In this document: positions 8,019-14,705 of the stretch, in pieces
How positions within the stretch are numbered: the first letter of the stretch is position 1
Layout: every line of letters starts with the position of its first letter
Origin: JBGSYN01 sp041750975
GTDB taxonomy: Bacteria; Pseudomonadota; Alphaproteobacteria; Geminicoccales; Geminicoccaceae
DNA: 14,705 bases
Reading direction: 5' to 3'
Assembly: GCA_041750975.1 (NCBI GenBank)
Contig: JBGSYN010000062.1
Coordinates: 1 to 14,705 of the forward strand
The notes under the pieces: model-generated
Database searches by the model: none
Told to the model about the DNA's origin: nothing
What the model saw: only the letters and a program-made list of their open reading frames with translations
Made by a program: the position numbers and the translations under genes

Positions 8019-8036
8019 GGGTTCGCAACCGAACCC
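8019..8036. repeat. Short perfect hairpin in the valS-opgG intergenic region
   Basis: GGGTTCG (8019-8025) and CGAACCC (8030-8036) are perfect inverted copies around a CAAC loop. It sits 57 bp upstream of the opgG start and between the two divergent genes. There is no T-tract on either side, so it is not a typical terminator. It could be an operator or a leader-RNA stem; the function is unknown. Confidence 0.5.
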
Positions 8037-8093
8037 GGCCGGCGGCGTTGACCGCGCGCAAGGTCCATACGAATTACTCTTGGGAAGGACATC

Positions 8094-9665
8094 GTGAACA
8101 AGCCCCTGTGGTCTCGCACCCTGTTTCTGGCTTTCTTCTTGGTAAGCGCCGGCTCCGAAGTTGGGGCCTTCGAGGCTGCCCTGGGTGAGGCGCAACCCTT
8201 CAGTTTCGAAATGCTTAAGGAAGAGGCTAAGGCTGCCGCTGGCCAGCCCTACTCGCCGGCACCGGTACGGCATGCCGAGACCCTCGAGACAGTCGATTTC
8301 GACGCGCATTGGGAGATCGTTTTCGATTCGGACAAGACGGTCTGGATCAACAACAACACGGTGCCGGTCCAATTTTTCCACCTTGGCCGTTATTTCAAAG
8401 AGCCGGTGAAAATCCACATGGTCGAGGGCGGTCAGGCACGGGAAATCCTTTATTCGCCGGACTATTATTCCATTCCGGAGGACAATCCGGCGAAGGCGTT
8501 GCCCGACGACATCGGATTTGCCGGGTTTCGGGTGATGAACAGCCATCTTCGCAATGATTGGATGTCGTTCCTGGGCGCAAGCTATTTCCGCACCGACGGC
8601 GCACTTGCGCAATATGGCCTGTCCGCCAGGGCGGTCGCCGTGGATCCCGCCATGCCTCAGGCCGAGGAATTCCCGCGGTTCAGCGCCTTCTGGCTCGCCC
8701 CGCCGCAGAACCCCGACAACGATCTTCAGATCATGGCCCGCTTGGAAGGCCCGTCGCTCGAGGGTGCCTTCAGATTCGACGTCAGGCACGACGACGGCAC
8801 GGTGATGAATATCGAGAATTTCCTCTATACGCGCAACGCCATCGACCGGCTTGGCCTAGCACCTCTGACCAGCATGTTCTGGTACTCCGAGACCAATCGC
8901 GCCACCGCCCCGGACTGGCGGCCCGAAATCCACGACAGTGACGGTCTCTCGATCTGGACCGGGACTGGCGAGAAGTTATGGCGGCCTTTGAATAATCCCG
9001 ATCGGGTGGTCGTCTCGAGCTTCTTCGATGAGAACATCGAGGGTTACGGTCTGCTCCAGCGCGACCGGAATTTCGATAATTTCCAGGACGACAGCGTCTT
9101 CTACGATCGCCGGCCCAGCGTCTGGGTCGAGCCTCTCGAAGACTGGGGCAAGGGTGCGGTCCAGCTTCTGGAGATTCCGACCGACGACGAAATCCACGAC
9201 AATATTGCGGTCTACTGGATTCCCGAGGAGCCTATCGGGTCAGGTGAAACGCACGCGCTCCGCTACCGACTGCATTGGCTCGCCGATCAGCCCTTTACGC
9301 CTGATCTGGCGCGGGTTGTGGCGACGCGGATCGGCCGGGGCGGGGTCCCGGGTCAACCGCGGCCGGACGCCAAGGCCAAGTTCGTGATCGATTTCGAAGG
9401 CGGCCAGCTAGGCCAACTCGATGCCGAAGACGATGTGGAACTTGTCGTGAACACGCCGCGCGGCACGATCGACAACCCCTACACCCTGCCGATCGTCGAC
9501 ACCGATCGCTGGCGGACTGTCTTCGATCTGCAGCCGGTAGATGACCAGACGCTCGAACTCCGGGCCTACCTGGCGCTTGACGGAACACCGCTCACCGAGA
9601 CCTGGCTCTATCAGTTCAATCCAAAGGCGCTCGAACGTCAGGTTTCGCCGCTACGGCCGGACTGA
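8094..9665 (+). CDS. opgG: Periplasmic glucan biosynthesis protein OpgG/MdoG
   Basis: A 523-residue MdoG/OpgG family protein (E. coli OpgG is 511). Residues 1-25 are a Sec-type signal peptide (MNKPLWSRTLFLAFFLVSAG, cleavage near VGA-FEA), without a twin arginine, which favours OpgG over the Tat-exported OpgD. The mature start FSFEMLKEEAKAAAGQPYSP and the core block GLLQRDRNFDNFQDDSVFYD, RRPSVWVEPLEDWGKG and VQLLEIPTDDEIHDN are strongly conserved in the family. OpgG acts on osmoregulated periplasmic glucans. Recent work on E. coli OpgG/OpgD describes endo-beta-1,2-glucanase activity (GH186), but I did not map the catalytic Asp. The GTG start has GGGAAGGA 4 nt upstream. The usual partner, membrane glucosyltransferase opgH, is absent from the window. 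The gene is convergent with popZ (19-bp gap) and divergent from valS. Confidence 0.94.
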   Translation: MNKPLWSRTLFLAFFLVSAGSEVGAFEAALGEAQPFSFEMLKEEAKAAAGQPYSPAPVRHAETLETVDFDAHWEIVFDSDKTVWINNNTVPVQFFHLGRYFKEPVKIHMVEGGQAREILYSPDYYSIPEDNPAKALPDDIGFAGFRVMNSHLRNDWMSFLGASYFRTDGALAQYGLSARAVAVDPAMPQAEEFPRFSAFWLAPPQNPDNDLQIMARLEGPSLEGAFRFDVRHDDGTVMNIENFLYTRNAIDRLGLAPLTSMFWYSETNRATAPDWRPEIHDSDGLSIWTGTGEKLWRPLNNPDRVVVSSFFDENIEGYGLLQRDRNFDNFQDDSVFYDRRPSVWVEPLEDWGKGAVQLLEIPTDDEIHDNIAVYWIPEEPIGSGETHALRYRLHWLADQPFTPDLARVVATRIGRGGVPGQPRPDAKAKFVIDFEGGQLGQLDAEDDVELVVNTPRGTIDNPYTLPIVDTDRWRTVFDLQPVDDQTLELRAYLALDGTPLTETWLYQFNPKALERQVSPLRPD

Positions 9666-9684
9666 GCGGATAGTCGGTCGGAAG

Positions 9685-10209
9685 TCATTGCAGTTCGGCG
9701 CGTTTGGCGAGCTTTTTGACTTCCTCCTCGACGACGCGCTGAACGATCGCGGGCAGATTGCTGTCCAGCCAGTCTTTCAGCGGCTGGCGCATCATCTCCC
9801 GCAGGAAGGCTTCGACGGTCTGGCGCGAGCCCGGGATCGGCTCGATTTCGGTCGAGGATCGGGCCGATTGCGCCAGCTTGGCCATCGATGCCATGCTGGC
9901 AGAAGATGATTGTTCGGAAAGCAATGCCGGATCGTCGGTCTTCGCTTGATCATCCATGGCCTTATCCTTGTCAGCCGGCTTGGCACTGTCGACAGGTATC
10001 AGTTCGACATCGTCATCGTCGGTGGAATCATCGTCATCGTCGATCCGGGACTCGGGTCCAAGCTCGAGCGGCTTCAGCTTCGGTTCGTAACGAGGTTTCC
10101 CGCCCCCGTTGCCGTCCTTGTCCTCGTCGTCCTCATCGGCAATGATTTTGCGGATCGAGGTCAAAATCTCGTCCATCGTCGGCTCATCATCGCTGCGATC
10201 GTCGATCAT
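9685..10209 (-). CDS. popZ: Polar organizing protein PopZ (DUF2497)
   Basis: A 174-residue protein with the PopZ layout. A short N-terminal interaction helix, EPTMDEILTSIRKIIADEDD (9-28), recruits client proteins in Caulobacter. It is followed by a disordered acidic linker (about 27-120) with Asp runs DDDDD near 57-61 and DDDD near 64-67. The C-terminal helices TVEAFLREMMRQPLKDWLDS (131-150) and LPAIVQRVVEEEVKKLAKRA (152-171) drive oligomerisation. In Caulobacter PopZ forms a polar condensate that anchors ParB-parS and signalling proteins; the length is near that of the Caulobacter protein (177). ATG at 10209 is chosen because GAGG lies 7 nt upstream and it begins the usual acidic N-terminus; a TTG two codons earlier is less likely. 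It is followed convergently by opgG and preceded on the same strand by tolC. Confidence 0.92.
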   Translation of the reverse strand: MIDDRSDDEPTMDEILTSIRKIIADEDDEDKDGNGGGKPRYEPKLKPLELGPESRIDDDDDSTDDDDVELIPVDSAKPADKDKAMDDQAKTDDPALLSEQSSSASMASMAKLAQSARSSTEIEPIPGSRQTVEAFLREMMRQPLKDWLDSNLPAIVQRVVEEEVKKLAKRAELQ

Positions 10210-10238
10210 CCGCAAACCTCGTCCTGCGATCGATACAT

Positions 10239-10267
10239 CTTATCGCTTATAAGTAGAATGATTGCAA
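10239..10267 (-). promoter_or_regulatory. Probable popZ promoter
   Basis: On the minus strand TTGCAA (10262-10267) and GATAAG (10239-10244) are 17 nt apart, giving a start near 10232 and a leader of about 22 nt before the popZ ATG. It lies in an AT-rich stretch just outside the tolC stop codon and would allow popZ to be expressed independently of tolC. Each hexamer matches the sigma70 consensus at four of six bases. The -10 also forms part of a CTTAT-N5-ATAAG inverted repeat. Confidence 0.42.
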
Positions 10268-10272
10268 TAGTT

Positions 10273-11700
10273 CTATCCGGAGACGTTATTTAGCACTCGG
10301 AAGAACCAGTAGTCGTCACGCCAGTCGCGATCGCCTTCCGGTGTCAGCCCAAGGTCCTCTTCCGGCGTGCCGGTGCCGAGCCATTTCCCTTCGGTTTCCT
10401 CGTAATGTATCTTCGGGTCATAGACCGGAATATCGAGATTGAGCTGGACCACGCCGAGTTCGCCGACCGCAGCCTTCAGCCTGTAGCTCGCGGCCACATG
10501 ATCGCGCAGCAATCGCGCTGTCTCGATCTGAACGGCGAAAAGCTCGCTCTCCGCGTCCAGCACATCGGCGATGGTCCGAAGGCCGATATCGGCTTCGGTT
10601 TGAACGCCGAGTAACGCCAATTTGGCCGTCTCAGCCTGAGCCTCGAGTGCGCGGGCGCGGGATCGGGCCGAGGTCAGCGCCTGCCAGGCGTCGACCACTT
10701 CGGCTTCGACGGCGAGCCTGGTGTCGTCCACCAGATAGCGCTGTTCGGCGACCGTCTGACGGGATTGCCGGATCCGTGCTCGAGCGGCGCCGCCCTCATA
10801 GATCGGAATGGTGAGGATCGTGCTGATCGAGGCACTGGTCTCGCGGTCGATCAGCGTGCTGGGCTGATCCACATGGCTGACCTCGCCTCGCAGTAGCAGC
10901 TTGGGCTCGAGTTCGGCCTTGGCGCGATCCACATCGAAGCGTGACGCTTCGAAGATTTGCTCGGCTGCGATCAGGGCCGGGTGATTGTCGATCCGGTCAA
11001 GGGCGTCGGCCTCTGACAGCGGCAGCTTCTTGAGCGGCAGCGGCGTTATCAGGCCTTCGGGCGGACGCCCGACCACGCGGCGGAAATTGGCGCCGGAGGC
11101 CATGAGATCGGCCTTGGTCGCGATCCGGTTCGCGATCGCCCCCTCATAGCGAGATTCCGCTTGGGCAAGGTCAGTATCGGTCACGACCCCGCCGCCATGA
11201 CGGGCGCGGACAATCGTCAATTGCTGGAGCAGTCTTCGCTCATTGTCGAGGGCGAAGCCGAGGATCAGCTGATCGCGATAGACCGCGGTGAAGGCATCGA
11301 CCGTCTCCACGAGCAGGTTCTGCTCAAGGGCGCGGAGATCGGCGTGTTGGGCCAACGCCCGTCGCTTGGCGGCGTCGATCTCGGCCGTGGCCTCGCCACT
11401 GGTGTACAGCCGTTGATCGAATGTCAAAGCGATCCGATTGGTGTTCGCGTTTTGATCGTCATTCTCGGTGCGGGCCGCCTTCAAGCCGGTACTGGCCGAC
11501 GCGTTCAAGCTCGGTCGCCAGAGGGCCTGCGCCTCCGGGACGGTCTCGTCGACGGCCCGAGCCCGCGCCCGAGCAGCCAGCAGGCGAGGATTGGCCTGAT
11601 AGACCTCGGCCAGCGCCTGCATGAGACTGGTCTCGGCCGAAATCGCCGGCGAGGCCAAAATCATCAACCAGAGAATGCCGACGATCCGGGTCATCTTCAT
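10273..11700 (-). CDS. tolC: TolC-family outer-membrane efflux/secretion channel protein
   Basis: A 475-residue outer-membrane factor. A signal peptide spans residues 1-22 (MKMTRIVGILWLMILASPAI, cleavage near ISA-ET). Two OEP repeats follow: the first begins LMQALAEVYQANPRLLAARA and leads into WRPSLNASASTG, a strand and helical barrel region; the second begins DRIDNHPALIAAEQIFEA, with LLRGEVSHVDQPSTLIDRE and GGAARARIRQSRQTVAEQRY after it. TolC trimers form the outer-membrane exit duct for type I secretion and for RND/MFS efflux pumps. No pump or adaptor gene is adjacent, as is common for alphaproteobacterial tolC. The C-terminal tail after NLDIPVYDPKIHYEE is acidic and probably periplasmic. 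ATG at 11700 has only a weak ribosome site (CGGGTC); a second ATG two codons on is possible. It lies 69 bp downstream of the PIMT-like gene on the same strand. Confidence 0.93.
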   Translation of the reverse strand: MKMTRIVGILWLMILASPAISAETSLMQALAEVYQANPRLLAARARARAVDETVPEAQALWRPSLNASASTGLKAARTENDDQNANTNRIALTFDQRLYTSGEATAEIDAAKRRALAQHADLRALEQNLLVETVDAFTAVYRDQLILGFALDNERRLLQQLTIVRARHGGGVVTDTDLAQAESRYEGAIANRIATKADLMASGANFRRVVGRPPEGLITPLPLKKLPLSEADALDRIDNHPALIAAEQIFEASRFDVDRAKAELEPKLLLRGEVSHVDQPSTLIDRETSASISTILTIPIYEGGAARARIRQSRQTVAEQRYLVDDTRLAVEAEVVDAWQALTSARSRARALEAQAETAKLALLGVQTEADIGLRTIADVLDAESELFAVQIETARLLRDHVAASYRLKAAVGELGVVQLNLDIPVYDPKIHYEETEGKWLGTGTPEEDLGLTPEGDRDWRDDYWFFRVLNNVSG

Positions 11701-11769
11701 GACCCGGTGACTAGCAGCAATTCAACCTTGAGGCTAGCTTGCCGGCTTCGCGCAACTCAAAGTTAAGTC

Positions 11770-12423
11770 TTAGAACTGAAAGGCCGGCTCTTCGACTAGG
11801 CGCATCATCGGCGGCGTATGGGCATCGAACGGCGTCACTTTACCGACAGCGGCGCCGAACTTGTGAAAGACGGTAACGCGCCCGACATGGCCCTGGCGCA
11901 TGATGCAGGCCAGGCGGCCGCGATCGCCGATCTGGTCCAAAAGCGGGTCCGGGACGGCCTCGACCCCGCCGCCGAGCAGGATGAAGTCGAAGGGGCTTTG
12001 CTTCGGAAAGCCGATCTCGTCACCCGCAATCTGGGTGACGACGTTGTCGCAGCCGAGTTCGTTCAGGGGCGCTTCGATCAAGTCGACATTCTCCTGATCG
12101 GGCAGGATCAAAAATACCGTGGACATCAATTGCGCCAGCACCGCCGCACAATAGCCGGTCTGGCAACCGATGATCATGCCCACTTCAAGCGGCTGGGGGG
12201 CTCCCGCCTGGAGCATTTTCGCCAGGGCCAGAGGCTCGATCAGGCAGCGCCCGTCGGGCAGGGCGATGTCCTCGTCATTATAGGCGATGCCGCGCAGCGA
12301 CTTCGGCAGAAAGCGTTCGCGCGGCACCTTGCCCATGGCCGCGTTAACCCGAGCATCGTCGATTTCGTTCGGCTGCAGCTGGTTCTGCACCATATTGCGT
12401 CGAGCCCGCTCGTAATCGCTCAT
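11770..12423 (-). CDS. Protein-L-isoaspartate O-methyltransferase-like protein with degenerate SAM site
   Basis: A 217-residue member of the PCMT/PIMT family. The N-terminal block RRNMVQNQLQPNEIDDARVN, then RERFLPKSLRGIAYNDEDIA and the GRCLIEPLALAKML helix, are clearly PIMT-like. The Rossmann nucleotide-binding loop reads VGMIIGCQTGYCAAVLA (81-97): the middle glycine of the usual G-x-G-x-G is Q88. The acidic residue expected at the end of strand 2 is replaced in VFLILPDQ (L107). The third block GGGVEAVPDPLLDQIGDRGR is kept. It may therefore bind SAM weakly or serve another role; activity in repair of isoaspartyl residues is uncertain. ATG at 12423 is chosen over an upstream frame extension because GAGGGA lies 5 nt upstream and the family N-terminus starts here. 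It is probably cotranscribed with tolC. Confidence 0.88.
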   Translation of the reverse strand: MSDYERARRNMVQNQLQPNEIDDARVNAAMGKVPRERFLPKSLRGIAYNDEDIALPDGRCLIEPLALAKMLQAGAPQPLEVGMIIGCQTGYCAAVLAQLMSTVFLILPDQENVDLIEAPLNELGCDNVVTQIAGDEIGFPKQSPFDFILLGGGVEAVPDPLLDQIGDRGRLACIMRQGHVGRVTVFHKFGAAVGKVTPFDAHTPPMMRLVEEPAFQF

Positions 12424-12463
12424 CGATTCCCTCTTCGTCGCTGACCCATGCCAGACAGCCGCC

Positions 12464-12492
12464 CTTATAAGCAGGTGTCCAAGCCGAAACAA
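12464..12492 (-). promoter_or_regulatory. Probable promoter of the PIMT-like gene and tolC
   Basis: On the minus strand TTGTTT (12487-12492) and TATAAG (12464-12469) are 17 nt apart. The -10 box matches five of six consensus bases. The predicted start near 12457 gives a leader of about 34 nt before the ATG at 12423. Since no better site is evident in the 69 bp before tolC, it may drive both genes. Confidence 0.48.
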
Positions 12493-12544
12493 TGCGGCGT
12501 GGTCAATCGTACAGCCGGGCTCCGATTCCCAAGCATTGCCGTTA

Positions 12545-12573
12545 TTGACCCACATCATCGCCACCCATATAGA
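12545..12573 (+). promoter_or_regulatory. tRNA-Cys promoter
   Basis: TTGACC (12545-12550) and TATAGA (12568-12573) are separated by exactly 17 nt. Transcription should begin near 12580, about 19 nt before the mature tRNA-Cys 5' end. It is the closest match to the sigma70 consensus that I found in the window, as expected for a stable RNA gene. tRNA-Asn, 90 bp further on, may be read from the same promoter. Confidence 0.7.
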
Positions 12574-12598
12574 GGTGAGCCCGGTGAGTATGGACCCG

Positions 12599-12672
12599 GG
12601 CCCGGTGGCAGAGTGGTCATGCAGAGGACTGCAAATCCTCGTACGTCGGTTCGATTCCGGCCCGGGCCTCCA
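12599..12672 (+). tRNA. tRNA-Cys (anticodon GCA)
   Basis: A complete 74-nt cloverleaf. Acceptor strands GGCCCGG (12599-12605) and CCGGGCC (12662-12668) pair perfectly. The anticodon stem GAGGA/TCCTC (12624-12628, 12636-12640) encloses the loop CTGCAAA, with anticodon GCA at 12631-12633. The T arm is GTCGG-TTCGATT-CCGGC with one G-T pair. The discriminator is U73, a cysteine identity element, and CCA (12670-12672) is encoded. It delivers cysteine to UGC and UGU codons. Confidence 0.97.
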
Positions 12673-12735
12673 AGCCGGTGACCTTCAGGGATCGGCGATA
12701 TTTGCCGAATTTGGGGTGGAACGACCTCGAGCGAT

Positions 12736-12745
12736 CTGTTAACAG
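12736..12745. repeat. 10-bp palindrome in the spacer between the two tRNA genes
   Basis: CTGTTAACAG is a perfect palindrome 18 bp before tRNA-Asn. Its first eight bases recur in the tRNA-Asn anticodon arm (12794-12801), and GAGCGA precedes both copies. The 90-bp spacer otherwise shows only a weak TCGGC/GCCGA hairpin (12692-12708) without a T-tract, so no clear terminator separates the tRNAs. Confidence 0.45.
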
Positions 12746-12762
12746 CCTCATTCGGTCAATGA

Positions 12763-12838
<76 letters not shown>

Positions 12839-12933
12839 TTTCCATTTCTACTCCATGATGCAATATTCTGCGCCAGCGGTTCTCGACTTTCTACCAATCG
12901 GGCTTTCTACGGTGCAGACCGACGGAGTTCTTG

Positions 12934-13878
12934 TCACACCGCCGGATTTAGCCTTGAATTCCGCCGGATTGTCTGGGGCGGCTGCCCGAATGCTCGCACG
13001 AACGCACGGCGCATTCGTTCCCGATCGGAAAATCCTGTCTCGCGGGCGACTTCATCCATTGAAAGCCGCCCCTGCTCCATCATCAAGCGCGCCGCCTCAA
13101 CACGCAATTGTTCCAGAGCCTTGGCCGGCGACCGCCCCGTTTCCGCCAGAAAAGTGCGGCTGAACTGCCGCGGGCTCAAGTGAGCGGCATCCGCAAGCTG
13201 TTCCACCGAGATCGCAGCGCTCAGATGCTGCTGGGCATAGAGGAGTGCGTTCTGAACGCGGTCGGACTTGGGTGCGATCTCAAGCAGCGCTGAGTGCTGC
13301 GACTGCCCTCCAGCGCGGCGGTGATAGACCACGAGAGACTTCGCAACGCGTCGCGCCACATCCCCACCGAAGTCCTTCTCGACCATGGCTAGTGCGAGAT
13401 CGATACCGGCGGTTGCGCCAGCCGACGTCCAGATTGCACCGTCGATAATGAAGATGCGATCTTCCTCGACCTTGACGGCCGGGAAACGCGCTTGAAGCTC
13501 GCGCGCAAGCCGCCAGTGCGTCGTCGCGCGCCGGCCGTCGAGCATGCCGGCTTCAGCCAGGATGAAGGTACCGTTACAAATCGCTGCGATCCGGCGGGCG
13601 CTACCCCCAATTGAACGAAGAAGGTCGAGCAGTCCGGCCGTCGGCTGAGGGGCACCGATCCCAGCTCCCACGATTAGCGTGTCGATGGCGTTCGGCTCGA
13701 AAGGTGTCGTCTCGATGATCATGCCAAGCGACGACCCGATTGGACCACCCGTCTCGGACAAGACGGATATCTCGTACCGGGGTTCGACGGCCAGCATATT
13801 GGCGAACTCGAACACAGAGGCGGCAGCCAGGGACATCATCTGGAATCGCGGGATGAGGATGAACCCAATGCGATGCAT
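12934..13878 (-). CDS. GlxA-family transcriptional regulator (DJ-1/PfpI domain plus AraC DNA-binding domain)
   Basis: A 314-residue regulator. Residues 1-185 form a DJ-1/PfpI-like domain opening with MHRIGFILIPRFQMMSLAAA. The nucleophile-elbow cysteine is C101 in AAICNGTFILAEAGML, followed by H121 in ATTHWRLA. In regulators this domain senses a ligand rather than acting as a proven enzyme. Residues 205-305 are an AraC/XylS domain with two helix-turn-helices: AISVEQLADAAHLSPRQFSR (222-241) and MDEVARETGFSDRERMRRAF (274-293), then RAFGQPPQTIRR. ATG at 13878 is preferred over the longer open frame because GGAG lies 7 nt upstream and the family's N-terminal strand begins there. It is divergent from the dehydrogenase gene across 122 bp, which suggests it controls that gene and perhaps itself. 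The inducer is unknown. Confidence 0.92.
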   Translation of the reverse strand: MHRIGFILIPRFQMMSLAAASVFEFANMLAVEPRYEISVLSETGGPIGSSLGMIIETTPFEPNAIDTLIVGAGIGAPQPTAGLLDLLRSIGGSARRIAAICNGTFILAEAGMLDGRRATTHWRLARELQARFPAVKVEEDRIFIIDGAIWTSAGATAGIDLALAMVEKDFGGDVARRVAKSLVVYHRRAGGQSQHSALLEIAPKSDRVQNALLYAQQHLSAAISVEQLADAAHLSPRQFSRTFLAETGRSPAKALEQLRVEAARLMMEQGRLSMDEVARETGFSDRERMRRAFVRAFGQPPQTIRRNSRLNPAV

Positions 13879-13907
13879 GACGTGGCTCCACTCACATGTC
13901 CGAAAAC

Positions 13908-13956
13908 GTCGTGTAAACGACTTAGGAGCCGAGTGCCAGAGCGCGCAAATAGTGCC
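13908..13956. promoter_or_regulatory. Candidate operator region between the GlxA-type regulator and the dehydrogenase
   Basis: The 122-bp divergent spacer holds an inverted repeat GTCGT-N4-ACGAC (13908-13921) and two direct copies of AGTGCC (13932-13937 and 13951-13956) 19 bp apart. AraC-type proteins often bind direct half-sites about two helical turns apart. The repeats are short enough to arise by chance, so this is only a suggestion. Confidence 0.25.
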
Positions 13957-14000
13957 TAGCAGCCAGCCTGATGCTGACTGATCAAACAAGGCGCATCATT

Positions 14001-14705
14001 ATGGTTGGTGACAATAAAGGAACCGCTCTCGTCACAGGCGCATCTTCGGGCATCGGCGCGATCTACGCTGATTGCCTCGCCTCGCGTGGCTACAATTTGA
14101 TATTGGTCGCCCGCAATCGGACGCGGCTCGACGCGTTGGCATCGGCAATCACTGACCGGACCGAGCGCTCGGTCGAGGTAATTGCATCGGATCTCTCCGT
14201 AAAGGCAGACCTCGCGCGGGTCGAGGCCATTCTCAAGGCGGACGCCAGCATCACACTTCTCGTGAACAATGCCGGGATCGGCGCGCCGGTGCCGACATGG
14301 GAAGCCGATGTCGATCAAATGGCACAGATGGTCGACATCAATATCACTGCCCTGATGCGGCTGACCTATGCCGCGGTGCCTGGGTTCGTCGCTCGTGGAG
14401 AGGGGACGATCATCAACATCGCATCCGTGATCGCGCTCGCACCGGAGTTTCTGCTCAACGGCGTATATGGAGCCAGCAAGGCGTTCGTCGTTGCCCTGTC
14501 GGCGTCGCTGCACAACGAGCTCGCCGACAAGGGCGTCCGGGTTCAGGTCGTACTGCCCGGCGCCACCGCCACCCACTTCTGGGACATCTCCGGCGTGCCG
14601 CTCGCGGGGGTGCCGACCGAGATCCTGATGGCGGCTGAGGCCATGGTCGACGCGGCGCTTGCAGGCCTCGACCTTGGCGAGACTGTCACCATCCCGGCGC
14701 TGCCA
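14001..14705 (+). CDS. SDR-family NAD(P)-dependent oxidoreductase, C-terminus cut by window edge
   Basis: The first 235 codons of a classical short-chain dehydrogenase; the frame is open to the last base. The cofactor loop is T12-G-A-S-S-G-I-G19. The NNAG motif is at 89-92. The catalytic triad S142 (INIASV), Y156 and K160 (YGASK) has normal spacing, and PGATATHFW follows where SDRs contact the nicotinamide. Basic residues after the second strand (LVARNRTRL) favour NADP(H). It belongs to the group often annotated with DltE/YqjQ-like oxidoreductases; the substrate cannot be told. Little of the protein should be missing, since such enzymes are usually 245-270 residues. ATG at 14001 has AAGG about 9 nt upstream. 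It is divergent from the GlxA-type regulator, which probably controls it. Confidence 0.93.
   Translation, partial: MVGDNKGTALVTGASSGIGAIYADCLASRGYNLILVARNRTRLDALASAITDRTERSVEVIASDLSVKADLARVEAILKADASITLLVNNAGIGAPVPTWEADVDQMAQMVDINITALMRLTYAAVPGFVARGEGTIINIASVIALAPEFLLNGVYGASKAFVVALSASLHNELADKGVRVQVVLPGATATHFWDISGVPLAGVPTEILMAAEAMVDAALAGLDLGETVTIPALP

Noticed and set aside
8048..8076. TTGACC at 8048 as an opgG promoter
   Set aside because: At 17-nt spacing the -10 would be GAATTA, and the start would fall on the ribosome site, leaving almost no leader.
7934..8093. T-box or leader-peptide control of valS
   Set aside because: The spacer is too short for a T-box and no Val-rich short frame or attenuator hairpin is seen.
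8001..8789. 262-residue minus-strand frame over the opgG start and part of the spacer
   Set aside because: It mirrors opgG codons and its extension into the spacer is short; no family features.
9666..9684. Bidirectional terminator between opgG and popZ
   Set aside because: Only a three- to four-base interrupted stem with no T-tract could be found.
11818..12444. 208-residue frame antisense to the PIMT-like gene
   Set aside because: Antisense shadow; it includes the complement of the real start and ribosome site.
13956..14576. 206-residue frame antisense to the dehydrogenase and overlapping its promoter
   Set aside because: The SDR motifs on the plus strand are unmistakable; the antisense translation shows no domain.

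Overview
The window reads as ordinary chromosomal DNA of a GC-rich alphaproteobacterium, probably a Rhodospirillales-like or marine lineage. The reasons are the high GC content, a PopZ (DUF2497) protein, a TctC/Bug-type solute receptor, and the order isoaspartate methyltransferase-like gene, tolC, popZ, valS, which from memory is a familiar alphaproteobacterial neighbourhood. Thirteen protein genes (two cut by the window edges) and two tRNA genes can be supported. Nearly all other long open frames are antisense shadows produced by GC-rich codon use.

Left part (1-3371): a truncated Bug-type periplasmic receptor (minus) is divergent from an exported MTA/SAH-nucleosidase-like enzyme (plus). The latter ends 1 bp from the stop codon of a cytoplasmic cysteine-type sulfatase (minus). 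Upstream of the sulfatase, on the same strand, is a 158-residue unknown protein with a probable winged-helix C-terminus and a TTG start.

Centre (3451-9665): valS, an M17 aminopeptidase and a hotdog thioesterase overlap end to start (TGATG, then GTGA) and look like one translationally coupled operon. Divergent from valS is opgG, encoding a periplasmic glucan protein, without its usual partner opgH.

Right-centre (9685-12838): popZ, tolC and a PIMT-like gene lie on the minus strand, with plausible sigma70-type promoters for popZ and for the PIMT-like gene. The PIMT-like protein has a degenerate SAM-binding region. Then come tRNA-Cys(GCA), with a good TTGACC-N17-TATAGA promoter, and tRNA-Asn(GTT), both with encoded CCA ends.

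Right edge (12934-14705): a GlxA-type regulator (DJ-1/PfpI plus AraC DNA-binding domain) is divergent from a short-chain dehydrogenase that runs off the window. This is a typical regulator-target arrangement.

I found no CRISPR array, insertion sequence, prophage or obvious defence system. The points most worth a second look are the degenerate PIMT-like protein, the small winged-helix-like protein, the opgG gene lying between popZ and valS without opgH, and the exported nucleosidase.
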